A stretch of 64,000 bases of DNA from Anomaloglossus baeobatrachus (lineage: Eukaryota; Chordata; Amphibia; Anura; Aromobatidae), in assembly GCF_048569485.1 (NCBI RefSeq), contig NC_134354.1, positions 396,314,170 through 396,378,169 of the forward strand, written 5' to 3'. How positions within the stretch are numbered: the first letter of the stretch is position 1; every line of letters begins with the position of its first letter. Shown here in pieces: positions 1 through 11,465 of this stretch. Under the pieces are notes generated by a model, which ran no database searches, had not been told where the DNA came from, and saw nothing but the letters and a program-made list of their open reading frames with translations. The position numbers were made by a program, and so were the translations under genes.

Positions 1-462
1 GATACTGCAAGTAGGCAGTGCCACTCGGTCCCCAATAGGTGACATCCAATAAGTGGCTGGTCCTCAATACTGCAAATAGGCAACGCCACTCGCTCCCAAA
101 TACTGCAAATAGGCAACGCTGCCTGGTCCCTGATGCTGCAAATATGCAACGTTACCCGGTCTCAGATACTGAAAATAGGCAACGCCGCCTAGTCCCCGAT
201 ACTGCAAATGGACAACGATGCTCGGTCCAAAATAAGCGACAGCAAATAAGTGTCTGGTCCCGAATAATGCAAATAGAAAACACCACCTGGTCGCCAATAC
301 GCGACAACCATTAAGTGGCTCGATCCAGATACTGCAAATAGACAACGCCAGCTGGTCGTCAATACTGAAAATAGGCAATGCCGCCCGATTCCCCAATACA
401 CGACAACCAATAAGCAGCTGCTCCCCGATACTGCAAATAAGCAACACCGCCTGATCCCCAAT
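1..462. repeat. Minisatellite, 32-33 bp degenerate unit
   Basis: About fourteen head-to-tail copies of a 32-33 bp unit run from the window edge to about 462. Two unit types are mixed: the common one contains TACTGCAAATAGGCAACGCC, and the rarer one has a CGACAACCAATAAGTGGCTG core (for example near 302-335 and 398-425). The open frames on both strands here (39-314 plus, 64-447 minus) are by-products of the repeat and show internal peptide periodicity only. The array continues off the left edge. Confidence 0.85.
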
Positions 463-559
463 AAGTAGAGCAGAATTTGGGGTGCACAGTGGAATGAATC
501 CGAGGTGCTAGTGGACTAGTTGTAGTTTACACCTTATGATAGTTCAAAATTCACCACTG

Positions 560-1667
560 CACTCTCTATTTCTGATGCAAAGTGCAGTCTTTTAATGGAT
601 GCAGATATAAAATAGACAAGCAACAAATAGAGTTTAACATTTCGACCAGTGTGGTCTTGTTCACAAATAGTCGCTAGAAAAAGATAAAATATATACATTA
701 AGTGTACAAAAAATTATTACAATATATACACAATTATACGAGTATCTACAAACAGATGCAGATGAAAATAAGGCAATAATAAATGCTACATGCTGGTATA
801 TTCCATTTCCTGAATGATACTCATATTGTGAGAAATTACAGCAGCTTCAATACATTTGTACAGGATTCTCCTGTGTTTTCAGATCATAAGTACTTAGTAC
901 GACGCACAAAAGAGCGCAAACACAACATCATAAGATTTTCATCATCAGAGAATATTGGAACAACATTATAACTGATATTATGACATTATAACTGATCAAC
1001 TTGATTCTCACATAGTCAATAGGTACAGTGTGACAGTACCAATTATGGGATACAAGCAATATAAAATTGACATGAATGAAAGCAGTTACAGGGACTTTAA
1101 CCTAATCCAATATGGACATGAATTCTGTAGAATTTTGCCTAGATGTATTAGGTATTGTACTCAAAGAAATGTTTTGGGTTTTTTTTGCAGTGACTTTTAC
1201 ATACAGACATGTGGGAGACCGCGATGGGGTCGAATGTGGCCCCCGCATTTACAAACCTATACAGCAATACGTTCGAAAAGATGCATATTTCAACTAACCC
1301 CCTGTATAGACAGCACACCAACTGCTGGTATCAATTTATAGATTAATTTGGTAAGACCAGAATTGACCTTCTCCCTTAATTTCAATAAAACTGAAATAAC
1401 ATTCCTTGACACAAAAATCCTCAAAAATGGAGAAGGCCTCTTGACAACAGACATCTTTGCAAAACCGACAGACTGCAACGGATTACTACTCTATAGTAGC
1501 TGCCACCCAAGATCCACTAAAGATAGCTTGCCACGTTCACAGTTTCATCGGCTTTCACACATAGTCTCGGACACTAACAACTTACCCCTACGTCTGAACA
1601 AGATGGCACAAAAATCTTTAGCCCTTAATTACCCGTCAAATTTATTAAAAACCAAAGCAGAAAGAAC
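560..1667 (+). mobile_element. Penelope-like element 1, 5' portion: terminal repeat and RT fragment
   Basis: Broken Penelope-like retroelement (PLE). The stretch at 560-780 has the stem-like TTTCGACC...GGTC motif seen in frog PLE terminal repeats. From 1348 to about 1665 the plus strand encodes the RT palm/thumb part, recognisable by FLDTKI, the FAKPTD block, then LLLYSSCHPR and a SQFHRL motif; these correspond to [23 protein letters not shown] and YSQFLRV of the intact PLE at 33-37 kb. The catalytic YxDD part upstream is not preserved in readable form. Similarity stops abruptly near 1667 and resumes near 4270, so the element was split by an insertion. Confidence 0.7.
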
Positions 1668-2009
1668 TGTACGTTTTGGACATCCGTTTGGCCGTCCATG
1701 TGTCATCTGTGTGACATTCTTGTGCCGTCCGTGTGACAAGTGTGTGTGTGACATCAATGTGACCGGTAACGGAATAAAATGGATGATACTGGAGTGAATG
1801 GTTTTTTTATGTGTAAAAGATGTGCAAAGCCAGAAAAATGATAGATACCGTAAATGCCAGATAAATAAATATATAGAGATAGATAGCTAATAGATACAGC
1901 TGATAGATACGTAATAGATAGATAGATAATTGATAGATAACTAGATAGCTTGTACAGCTTTCAGTAGAGCAAACATATAATTTTAGAAACAAGTGACGTG
2001 AGGTTCCCC

Positions 2010-2800
2010 CTAATTTTCATATCCAGCACAGGTACAGCAGCTGTAGGCTGCAACCCCCAGTTGTCAGCTGTCCTTTGGCTGGTTTTGAAAAAAATAGAGG
2101 GGATTCCACTCTGATTTTTTTAATTATTTGTAAAAAATAATTTAAAAAAACAATGGCATAGGGTCCCCCCATTTCTTCTAAACCAGCCAAGGGACAGCAG
2201 ACAACTGGGGGCTGATGTTTTTAGGGTGGGAAGGGCCATGGTAATTTAGTCCCTCCCAGCCTAAAAATAGCAGCCTGCAATCGCCCCAGAGGTGGCGCAT
2301 CTATTGGATGTGCTAAATCTGGTACTGTGCTTTGCTCTTCCTGTTGCCCTAGTGAGATGGCAAATAAGGTAATATATGGGGTTGATGCCAGCTGTGAATT
2401 GCCAGCTGGCATCAAGTCCTGGTATTAGTAATGATATTAGTAATCGGTGATCGTTTAACAGACATTCCCGTTACTGATCCAGTAGTGGAAAATAGAAAAA
2501 AAAATATTTTATTTGAACAAACACCCCATGACTACAGCCCTCGTTCACCAATTTATTAAATATGTATTTAAAAAAAGTCAGCTGTAATCCATAGTGATGT
2601 CCCACAACGTTCCCAAAAGCAAATCTGAAAGACATTAAAAGAGAAAATGATTAAAGAAATAAAGACAAAAGACACACTCATTCACCAATTAATTTCCCCT
2701 GAAAAAACCCTAATCCAAAGTCTTCCGTTATCCAAAAGGGAATCCCATGACAATCCAAGACTCACTGTCCCAGCCAATGAAGAACAGATTGTTCCTCATC
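2010..2800. repeat. Remnant related to the palindromic hAT element
   Basis: Shares order and motifs with 29040-30100: a GGTCCCCCC-A-TTT block next to an AT-rich TTTTTTTAATTATTT run (2117-2180), then a TTTTATTTGAA run followed by CACCAATTTATTAA (about 2505-2560). It is much more diverged than the copy in the nest. Ends not determined. No coding capacity. Confidence 0.5.
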
Positions 2801-3562
2801 ATCTGGGAGAGTAGCCACTGCAGTCTCACACATTGTTCTGTGTGAGAATTACTGCAGTGAACTGAGATTACCTAATGAGATCACCCCAGGTCACAACAGC
2901 GGGCAGTGTCGAGCGATGATGTCATGAGTTCAACTCAGTTCACTGTTGGTGTCTGTTTCGCTGGTTTCCATCTTTTTAAGTGTGTACAGAGATGTGGTCG
3001 TCCACACTTGTGCACTAAAAAGACAGCTAAAATGATGGGACACCGCCAGAACAGAGACCAAAGTGTCTTCATCTGCCTCATTAGAGTGATTGCTTCCGTC
3101 AGGGTTTTGTCTAAATCGCGTTTTTTGGCCTTTACACGGAAATCCTGACATCAGTGCTCAGTGGAGAGCACAGGAAAAATGTTAACTGAGCCTTATTCCA
3201 ATTTTTGTGAGGTAGAATGAACAAATGGACAGCATTTTTGCTGCATTTTGGTGCATTTTTTTCCATGCGTTTTTTTTACTATATTCAATGGAAAAACACA
3301 GGGAAAAATGGAGAAAAGAAGTGACATGCTGCTTCTTTTTTCTGCACCCAAAACTGCAGGTAAACACTGCAAATTTTGCACAAAATGCAATAACAGGCAG
3401 TCAAAACGAAGCATCTGCGCAAAAAAAAGGTAACATTAAAAACGTCAGGTCGAAACACAAAAAATAAGCCATCACTGAGCCCCAGATTACGAAAAATGAG
3501 TCACGGAAAATGGCACAAAAAGTGCTCCACTTTTTCTTGGACAAACTTCTGAATTTTTTTAA

Positions 3563-3900
3563 CCCCTTACATAAATGTAAATTTATACAGGTTTGGTGTC
3601 TACGAACTCGTACCGACCTGAGGCATCATACTGACACATCAGTTTTAACATATAGTGAACACGGTGAATAAAATACCCCCAATACAATCGTGCAATCACA
3701 CTTTTTTTCCGCACTTGGAATTTATTGTCGCTTTTTAGTACACTATATGGTAAAACAAATTATTTAGTTCAAAATTACAACTTGTCCCGCAAAAAACAAG
3801 CTCTCAGATAGCAAGTTTGACGGAAAAATAAATAAGTTACGGCTTTCGGGAGAAGGGGAGATAAACACAAAACCAAGAAAATCGGCCAGGGGTGAAGGGG
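3563..3900. mobile_element. piggyBac-type MITE with TTAA target duplication
   Basis: 338 bp between TTAA at 3559-3562 and TTAA at 3901-3904. The ends are CCCCTTAC... and ...GTGAAGGGG, matching the ends of the larger copy at 15746-16977. TTAA duplication is the hallmark of piggyBac transposases. There is no transposase, so it is non-autonomous. Confidence 0.7.
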
Positions 3901-4269
3901 TTAAAGAAAATCTGTTAGAAGGCTTTTTCTGCCTCATCTGAGAGCAGCATTATGTAGGCAAAGAGATCCTGAATCCAACGACATATCACTTGCTTTAGTG
4001 GGTGCAGCGGGATCGAACACAGTCAGAGTTTTTAGACTTAGTAATGCAACAAAGTTGAGAAAAGAAAAAAAACACAAAAGGGCGCTTCTGTGAAAAACCT
4101 TTTGCACTCTGAGGACGAGGAAGAGAGAGGTGATCATACTCACCTAAACAGGTTGCGCTGCAGGCACAACACTGTTGGGCACATCGAGGGAGCCAGGCAG
4201 AGACGTAGTTGTCGTCCTGTGCGGATGTCTGAAGCTGGAGGCTGGTGAATGGGGAGCATTGTCTCCTCA

Positions 4270-5080
4270 GTGATGGTAACTCCCTCAGATGACAGACAGC
4301 AATGTATCAAAATGTATCAAAATATATGTAACTCCCCCAGATGACAGACAGCAATGTATCAAAAATACTGAATCAGAATGATTGCATATCAAAAATAAAG
4401 GACAGAACTGCTAACCCGCCACTAAACAATACAATGAACCCCAATGTTAAATATGGTCTGATTACTAGCTTTAACAACTCCTACACAACCGTTAAAAAAC
4501 TGGTCCAAAAGTATTTATTTTTTAGGAAAAATAGGAATCTGAAAAATCTGTTTGCTCCCAGCTGCACAGACAATAGTAACAAAAACGGTAGTACTACTCC
4601 TATCCAGGGTCCTATGGCAATGTTCCGACGTGGTCATACTAAATGCCTTTGTTCTAGCATAGAACATGGGAAAAATCTTTTTGTCCAATGTTACAGGGGA
4701 AACATTCCCCATCAAACAGTTTTTCAACTGTAACACCTCCTATGTTATCTATACGCTGGAATGCAACTGAGGCCTACAGTATGTGGGCTGCACAGTACAG
4801 ACCTTGAAGAAACGCTTAAACACAGGTCCAACATTAAACAAGGTGTCTGTACCCATAGCGTATCCAAGCACTTCTTCTTGGAGCATGGAAAAAACCCTGT
4901 AGGCCTGAAAGTCATTATTCCGGAACATATTCCAGATTCTAATTCTAAGAGATTTAGAACCCTAATCCGCAGAGAGAACTATTAGATTTTCAAGCTAGTC
5001 ACTTTATACCCTGAAGGCCTCAATATTAGTACAGAGGATATCAAATCAAACAATCAAATATTAAAATAATCTCACTATAA
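4270..5080 (+). mobile_element. Penelope-like element 1, 3' portion: linker and GIY-YIG endonuclease remnant
   Basis: Continues PLE 1. A reading frame at 4341-4733 carries the thumb/linker region (NVKYGLITSFNNSY, KKLVQKYLFF), and the stretch at 4739-4985 carries a decayed GIY-YIG nuclease with YVIYTLECN and QYVGCTVQTLKKRLN, followed by a KHFFLEHGKNPVGLKV tail. GIY-YIG nucleases make the priming nick for PLE integration. The coding region is broken. Cysteine-rich motifs typical of the linker are not clear here. Confidence 0.7.
4275..4363. repeat. 52 bp tandem duplication inside PLE 1
   Basis: The segment GTAACTCCCYCAGATGACAG plus the following AGCAATGTATCAAAA occurs at 4275-4311 and again at 4327-4363, offset by 52 bp with one difference. 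It lies at the point where PLE 1 similarity resumes. Confidence 0.75.
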
Positions 5081-5612
5081 TAAATGAGATTATTAAATTA
5101 AGTTAATAACATCGCTTATTGATAATATATGGTCTACACGCCATTATCCCTGATGTACTAAAATCCTCCATTCAACAATACCCCAACATATGGGGAGGAG
5201 GCAACAGGAATATTGTACATATGAATTTAATAAAGTATGTACAAACATACAAATATATTGAAATATACATAAAGTACATGTAACCCTATTCACTAAATCA
5301 ATGTGCCTGCTCAGTCACAGTGAATTTAACTCTAATTACAACAAATGTTTCACAAATTACCGATGCTCCATCTAGTATGTCCATTTTGATTACTAACTGT
5401 GGCTGCCGACACTCCAATATCCGATTTTAATTGTTTGATTTGATATGCTATCGTCTTTCCTCTACACTTTTTCTTCATTTTCATTTTCTCCATTTTTAAT
5501 TTCTATATTATATTTTATAGTATTTGCATATTGATGTTTTTATATACTCTATATATTTTTAATCAATCGTTCGTATTACTATAATGTGTTTTAAAAATGT
5601 ACACACACACAC

Positions 5613-5662
<50 letters not shown>

Positions 5663-5675
5663 ATATACACATATA
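5081..5675. other. AT-rich PLE 3' flank and CA/TA microsatellite
   Basis: 5081-5600 is AT-rich and probably PLE 1 untranslated 3' sequence; no gene is seen. 5601-5675 is a compound (CA)n(TA)n microsatellite abutting the Tc1-like element at 5676. Confidence 0.6.
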
Positions 5676-7069
5676 CAGTACAGACCAAATGTTTGGACAC
5701 ACCTTCTCATCTCTAGAACAACTGTTAAGAGGAGACTTTGTGCAGCAGGCCTTCATGGTAAAATAGCTGCTAGAAAACCACTGCTAAGGACAGGCAACAA
5801 GCAGTAGAAACTTGTTTGGGCTAAAGAACACAAGGAATGGACATTAGAACAGTGGAAATCTGTGCTTTGGTCTGATGAGTCCAAATTTGAGATCTTTGGA
5901 TCCAACCACCGTGTCTTTGTAGAAAAGGTGAATGGATGGACTCTACATGGCTGGTTCCCACCGTGAAGCATGGAGGAGTAGGTGTGATGATGTGGGGGTG
6001 CTCTGCTGGTGACACTGTTGGGGATTTATTCAAAATTGAAGGCATAGTGAACCAGCATGGCTAGCACAGCATCTTGCAGTGGCGTGCTATTCCATCCGGT
6101 TTGCGTTTAGTTGGACCATCATTTTTTTTCAACAAGACAATGACCCCAAACACACTTCCTTGCTGTGTAAGGCTATGTGCGCACTTTGCTTTTTTTTACC
6201 TGATTTTCCATTGCTTTTTCCACTGCAGCGTTTTCATGCCAGAATGCTTGCATTATGCTTTTCAAGCAAAGTCAATGGGACATTGAGCTTTCTTGTGCAC
6301 ACTTTGCTGTTCAAAACGCTGCATTTAATTTGCATAAATTTGGGCAAAAACTCAGTGTTTAAAGAAGCAACATGTCAATTGTTTTTGCCATTTTGGCTGC
6401 GTTTCCTATCCATTCAATTTATTACAAAACTGCAGAGTTTCTAAAAGCACCGGAAAAGCACTAAAAACTCATGAAAACCGCAAGGTGCGCATAGGCTACT
6501 TTCTTTGCATTTTACATGCATTTTTAAAGCCAAAAGCATTGTCCTTTCTGCCAGGGGATGCTTTTTGAACTGCAACTACCTCAACGCAAAGTGCGCACAT
6601 AGCCTAAGGGCTATTTGACTAAGAAGGAGAGTGATGGGGTGCTACATCAGATGACCTGGCCGCCACAGTCACCAGACCTGGACCCAATCGAGATGGTTTG
6701 GGGTGAGCTGGACCGCAGAGTGAAGGTAAAAGGGCCAACAAGTGCTAAGCTTCTCTGCGAACGCCTTCAAGACTGTTGGAAAACCCTTTCCGGTGACTAC
6801 CTCTCTTGAAGCTCATCAAGAGAATGCCAAGAGTGTGCAAAGTAGTAATGAAAGCAAAAGGTGGCTACTTTGAAGAACCTAGAACATAAGACATATTTTC
6901 AGTTGTTTCACACTTTTTTGTTAAGTATTTCATTCCACATGTTTTCATTCATAGTTTTGATGTCTTCAATGTGAATCTACAATTTTTCATGATATGTCAT
7001 GTCATGACATGTCATGAAAATAAAGAAAACTCTTTGAATGAGAAGGTGTGTCCAAACTTTTGGTCTGTA

Positions 7070-7072
<3 letters not shown>
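5676..7072 (+). mobile_element. Tc1-like DNA transposon, copy A (internally deleted)
   Basis: Inverted ends CAGTACAGACCAAA and TTTGGTCTGTACTG lie between TA target duplications (5674-5675, 7073-7074). Transposase pieces read on the plus strand: the WSDES catalytic block near 5867-5885 (TGGTCTGATGAGTCC), FQQDNDPKHTS near 6128-6160, and WPPQSPDLDPIEMVWGELDR near 6657-6716, i.e. DDE motifs of a Tc1/mariner DD34E enzyme. The 5' leader and N-terminal DNA-binding part are missing directly after the left end. A Harbinger-type MITE splits the frame at 6171. Non-functional. Confidence 0.9.
6171..6604. mobile_element. PIF/Harbinger-type MITE in Tc1 copy A
   Basis: 434 bp with inverted ends GGCTATGTGCGCAC and GTGCGCACATAGCC flanked by a 3 bp TAA duplication (6168-6170, 6605-6607). 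Removing it restores an uninterrupted Tc1 segment. Three-base TWA duplications are typical of PIF/Harbinger. No coding capacity. A short relative with the same ends sits at 32657. Confidence 0.85.

Positions 7073-7123
<51 letters not shown>
7073..7123. repeat. (TA)n microsatellite
   Basis: Simple TA run beginning at the Tc1 target site and ending at the 3' end of PLE 2. Open frames of IYIYIY peptides here are artefacts. Confidence 0.9.
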
Positions 7124-7125
<2 letters not shown>

Positions 7126-7565
7126 CATATATACACAAAGGGAGAAAAACCGGGCACAGCTGATCCAAGACAAGTACTGCTGTTAAATTGTTCCTTATAG
7201 CAAGGGCCGGGTGCACATCCCAGAGCATAAGCCATACATAAGATCCAAAGGGAGACAGAAGCAGACGGCACTCATCAGCATCCAGGTAGCGGTATTTAAT
7301 TAAATATAAACATGCAGGGGTACAGGTTGTGTGGGAGGGTGAGGAGGGCTCACAACGCCGGACGACGGCGGGCCGTTTTGCACTCCATGTGCTTCCATGG
7401 GTCCAGTGATACATGATGTCAGATCCTATCCTTTTTAAGTATAATGCGGATCCTACGTTATCTAGTGATTAAAATACAATTAAGTAACAAAACAGTTGCA
7501 ATTTCAAAGATTGAACAACAAGAAAAATTAATTTGACATTTCTGTACAGGTTACATTCTAATATT

Positions 7566-8006
7566 CTAAAGAAAAACTGATAGATCGCTCTTCTCATTCA
7601 TTCCCAAGGGGCCTAAAGCTTTTAAATCCATTAGGAGTCTGGATTCTTTTTGTAGCAAGAGGCGATGGGTGTCACCTCCTGCTGGACGGGGATTAACCCT
7701 TGTAATACCTGCGAATTTTAAAGAACCAGCATTGCCTCCATAACAATTATGTATATGTTTTATTAGGCGGGGTGACGTTATTCCAGAGGTGATGGACTTA
7801 TAGTGTTCCCTGAACCTAGCATATAGCGGTCTAATTGTCTTTCCTATGTAAAAACGCTGTGACGCGCAAAAAATAACGTAAACCAAGAATTTAGATTTAC
7901 ATGAAATGAAATAATTTATTTTAAAAACTTCATTTCCAATTTTTATAGTGTCAACCGTGCAGTCATATTCACAGAAAGAGCAATTGCCGCACTTGAAATT
8001 TCCCAC
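7566..8006 (-). CDS. PLE 2 GIY-YIG endonuclease domain (fragment)
   Basis: 146 codons. A cysteine cluster FKCGNCSFC (residues 4-12) corresponds to the YRCGQCRFC linker finger of the intact PLE. It is followed by the GIY-YIG core: FLVYVIFC (about 40-48) and [19 protein letters not shown] (about 52-70), then SPRLIKHI, and a C-terminus ending DLSVFL exactly like the intact copy at 33428. This domain nicks target DNA for integration in PLEs. It is separated from the RT frame, so it is a relic. Confidence 0.85.
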   Translation of the reverse strand: MGNFKCGNCSFCEYDCTVDTIKIGNEVFKINYFISCKSKFLVYVIFCASQRFYIGKTIRPLYARFREHYKSITSGITSPRLIKHIHNCYGGNAGSLKFAGITRVNPRPAGGDTHRLLLQKESRLLMDLKALGPLGMNEKSDLSVFL

Positions 8007-8139
8007 AGCTCTATCGTAATCCAGCCAAGTTTTTTCCTTTTGTGTTACATAGTGGTTATTAACTAGGAGGTCGTTCAGATTTTTACTTCTTCTATAAGAA
8101 ATAAGTGGACCATCAGTAGCTATGTCCGAAAGGTCCCTA

Positions 8140-8943
8140 TCATTTTTTTATCAGGTGCCAGTTTTTTCGGATGCTGGATTTTATAGCATCATATAAAGAG
8201 CTAAATTTAAAGTTAAATACACATCTCCCTAAAGGAAAGTTTTTATTTTTGCGTGGTTCTTGTCTCACAAGTAGTGTTTTTTGATAGGCTGCGTTTATTA
8301 CTGCAGAGAGATAGCCGTGTTCTAATAAACGTTGTTTTAACTCATAGGCTTGATGCATGAATCTTTCAGGATCATTATTCACTTTTTCCAAACGTAATAA
8401 TTGGCTATATGGAAGTGCTCTCCTGGTATGGGATGGGTGTGCGCTATCAAAATGTAGTAATGCGTTCACTGCAGTGGGTTTTCTGGAAATTTCTCTAATG
8501 ATTTTACCTGTTTCCACCGTTAGCTTCACATCGAGAAAATCCAATTCCTGACCGCCAAACTTAGAGTTCAAAAGCATATTATACGAGTTAGTGGTGTTAA
8601 GATAGACTACAAAGCCATCAAACTGTTGTTCAGTCCCATTCCATACCAGGAAAGCATCGTCCACATATCTAGCAAAATTTTAAAAAGGGATTTTTAATAC
8701 TATAAATAAGATCTTCCTCCAATACAGTCAAAAAAGGTTTTAAAAAATGCAAGCTGAGGGGGTACCCATCGCAGTACCCCCGCATTGCAGAAAACATTGC
8801 TCATCAAATTTGAATGCATTATGGTGCAGAATAAAGTCGAAAACCTCGGTTATATAATCTATCAAGGCTGGATCCTGATTGAAACTCTGTAATTCTTGCC
8901 TAATTGTTTTAACGCCCAAATCTTGAGGGATACGCGTGTACAA
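8140..8943 (-). pseudogene. PLE 2 reverse transcriptase remnant
   Basis: Two frames on the minus strand. 8740-8943 has LYTRIPQDLGV and QCGGTAMGTP (finger/palm motifs), and 8140-8664 begins inside the catalytic ARYVDDAFLVW block and continues through LDFLDVKL, SRKPTAVNALLHFDSAHP and SQLLRLEKV. The motif order matches the 810-codon PLE protein at 33428-35860. The parts are frame-broken, so no active enzyme is encoded. Confidence 0.85.
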
Positions 8944-9256
8944 ACTTTAAATATCCAGCGAGGCTAGGGCTTCCTCCGTTTTCACCTGGAAAAAATGTAA
9001 TCCTAGTAATTTTCCAAATAGAAAATTCCATTCTCCTAAAAATTTGAAGAAGGGAGCCAATAAGGTTTTTAAAAAAGGTGCATGGACTACCGATTCCGAC
9101 TCGAGCGGAACAGATGAGATAGCACCAACTAAAAAGGCAAAAACACCTGCTGATCTACAAGCTTCCACATCAACCCTCCCTTTGGGAAACGCATCACGAG
9201 AGGAGGGAGATGGAGAAAGAGAAGAGAGACCAACTCTAGGGAAGAGAAAGCAGGTC

Positions 9257-9681
9257 TTTTCTTGCCATAATACAAATTCTAACAGTCTATTCAGTAGGAC
9301 TATCAGCTGTGTATCCACCAGACTTCTGTACAACACAACTGATAGTCCCAACCCCAATTATAAGGCAAGAAATCCCACTTATTAAACCTGACAGGGCACA
9401 CCTGTGAAGTGAGAACCATTTCCGGTGACTACCTCTTGAGCTCATCAAGAGAATACCAAGAGTGTGCAGAGCAGTAATCAAAGCAAAAGGTGGCTACTTT
9501 GAAGAACCTAGAATATAAGACATATTTTCAGTTGTTTCACACTTTTTTGTTAAGTATTTCATTCCATATGTGTTAATTCATAGTTTTGATGCCTTCAATG
9601 TGAATCTACAATTTTCAGAGTCATGAAAATAAAGAAAACTCTTTGAATGAGAAGGTGTGTCCAAACTTTTGGTCTGTACTG
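9257..9681 (-). mobile_element. Tc1-like transposon, copy B (5' end only)
   Basis: The right end TTTGGTCTGTACTG lies next to TA at 9682-9683. On the minus strand the sequence runs from this end through a long terminal inverted repeat and leader to the start codon and first codons of a transposase (ATGGCAAGAAAA, about 9262-9273), where it stops at PLE 2. The outer 270 bp is nearly the same as the right end of copy A, showing that this family has long terminal inverted repeats (IR/DR type). Confidence 0.8.
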
Positions 9682-9683
9682 TA

Positions 9684-11401
9684 ATATTATATATAAATAC
9701 TGTATACACACACACACACACACACACTGCGTATACATACAATGTTCATACCAATTTCTTGTTGTTTTTGGGGGTTTTTTAAAGAGGCATATGCCTGTTC
9801 TGAAGGTCTGCTAAATTACCCAATTGTTAATCTTTCCGTCAGGCAATTATCTCTCTACATGGATCCAGGTATATATAGACCCTTGAATTGTCTCTTCTGA
9901 AGACACCTGAGGAAGGGGACAGACCGTCCCAGAAACGCGTAGTGTCTGTATAGCCTCATTGTTATTTTATTTAATTACCATTTAAACCACTATTTTTACT
10001 TCACCCTTTTTCATCCCTGTGTCGGTATTAGATTGGTTACGCATCATTAATCCTGCCTTTTTTCTCTTATCTCTGCTTGCTAAATTGAGAAAGTGGCCTT
10101 CACCCCCACCAGGCTCTCTGTATACAATGTCTATAGTCAGTGAGCTGCTAATCACAGAAGGGGGTGTGCCGGACTAGCTGACTAGTCTGGCAATGATAAT
10201 CTTCTGACGCTAAAACAAACATTGTAGGTAAACAACAGCACAGCCCTTGATGTGTTAAACCCCCACAGCATGCTGTCTTCAGATTACTTAGCAAAAACCT
10301 GTGCGGCACCCACGCATTTCAGCTACTACTGGGCTGGAAGTTCTCAGATGCCGCCACAATAAAGCAGCTACATTTCTATTTACATTTACATTTCTATAGT
10401 GATCAATACTGCAGATCAACCCTATTTAAATTAATAAATATGTAAAATTAAAGTGTGCATGGGCACAGCAACTATAGATTTGCCAAAGCTGCTGTGTTCC
10501 AGCAGCATCCAAGAACTTCCACGGGCAATAACTAGTTGGCGGGGGTGCCAGTTGTCCCATTCACATTGTTCAGATATCGATGGCTAAAATAGTAGTGGCC
10601 TCTATGATATATTTTTTTCTTAAGCACCTATATGTATAAATGATTGTGGATTTGGCTATACACAATTATTTAAAAGCTCTTCTGGGAAAGAATGTCTAAA
10701 GTTCTAAAGTCTAAAGGTCCTCACATAGCTTTCTCATGAGCCAGATCAGACACCCCATACTTTGCACTGACGAGGGGCAAGCACCCCGAAACACCGTGTC
10801 TGCAAATTGGGATTCTGATCTGGCTTATATATCCTGAGTCATATTGCAAAGGATTGTTAAAAATCCACTTGTGACTTTTAGGATTGCTACCTCCAATAGG
10901 TGGCGCTGTGCTAGAGTTTGTCTCCTTTACTGGAGAGACAATTTAAAGTAGTAGTTTTAGAATGAAACCTTCATTTTAATACTAGATTTCCATAAATTTT
11001 ATGTTTAAAAAAAAAAAAATAAAGATTTTTTAAAAGGCATTGATTTAATGTAGAAAAAGGCCTCCTTTCTAGCAAGAGTGCAAGTATTTAACTATCTTAT
11101 GAGAATGGAACATTTTTCTACTGAAGAGCCCAGAAAACCGAGACTTAGATACAAAAGAGCAGACATTTTGAAAAATAAAAATTTACTTTATTTTTACAAA
11201 ATTATTGATCATAAAAATATCAGCCATCGTCATACAATGTCAAACACCCTAAAATTCTATTGAAACACAAAGTGCAGACAAACCACAATATTTTTATAAA
11301 GGAAGCTGATCATATCACTCACTCAGGTTCTCAGATCTAGGTAAATGTGAAAATGCAGTGATCATGAGAACACAGACGTGATGTACTACTGTCAGTCTTT
11401 T
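9684..11401. other. Non-coding stretch with PLE-terminal-repeat-like motifs
   Basis: After a (CA)n run (9707-9727) there are two pieces with the frog PLE-type hairpin context: CTGAGGAAGGGG...CGTCCCAGAAACGCG (about 9908-9945) and GACGAGGGGCAAGCACCCCG (10770-10789), the latter followed by a recognisable dispersed repeat to about 10945 ending in TACTGGAGAGACAA. 10080-10735 and 10950-11400 hold nothing I recognise. No exon or open frame of interest. Confidence 0.5.
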
Positions 11402-11461
11402 AATGGAAGAACCACATAAGGAATGGAAGAACCACATAAGGAATGGAAGAACCACATAAGG
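11402..11461. repeat. Three tandem copies of a 20 bp unit
   Basis: AATGGAAGAACCACATAAGG is repeated three times without change, immediately left of a MITE. Identical copies suggest recent expansion. Confidence 0.9.
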
Positions 11462-11465
11462 CATA

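Larger units (their letters stand above)
1668..4269. other. Repeat-rich block splitting PLE 1
   Basis: About 2.6 kb separating the two halves of PLE 1. It starts with a (G)TCCGTGTGAC-rich low-diversity repeat (1668-1780) and a GATA-rich stretch (1860-1945). It holds a remnant resembling the arms of the palindromic hAT at 28.6-31.8 kb, a possible old Harbinger-type MITE (about 3200-3480) and a piggyBac-type MITE (3563-3900). No gene is visible. I could not find the terminal duplication that would define it as one insertion. Confidence 0.5.
7124..9256 (-). mobile_element. Penelope-like element 2, broken, with inverted 5' part
   Basis: Minus-strand PLE. From its 3' side: a non-coding terminal-repeat segment (about 7140-7560, with the stem-like CGGACGACGGCGGGCCG block), a GIY-YIG endonuclease ending at 7566, RT thumb and palm to 8943, and more decayed RT upstream to about 8990. 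Beyond about 9000 the element flips: 9020-9256 encodes, on the plus strand, the acidic/serine tail of the PLE upstream ORF (WTTDSDSSGTDE). Reading frames are broken. It abuts and truncates Tc1 copy B at about 9256. Confidence 0.85.

Noticed and set aside
39-461. Open frames in the left-edge minisatellite as a repeat protein gene
   Set aside because: Frames exist on both strands and simply follow the 33 bp DNA period.
7266-7285. CTGATGA on the sense strand of the PLE 2 terminal repeat as a possible hammerhead
   Set aside because: No GAAA with plausible stem II spacing follows, so the core is incomplete.
7002-7414. Minus-strand frames with IYIYIY tracts
   Set aside because: Produced by (TA)n microsatellites.
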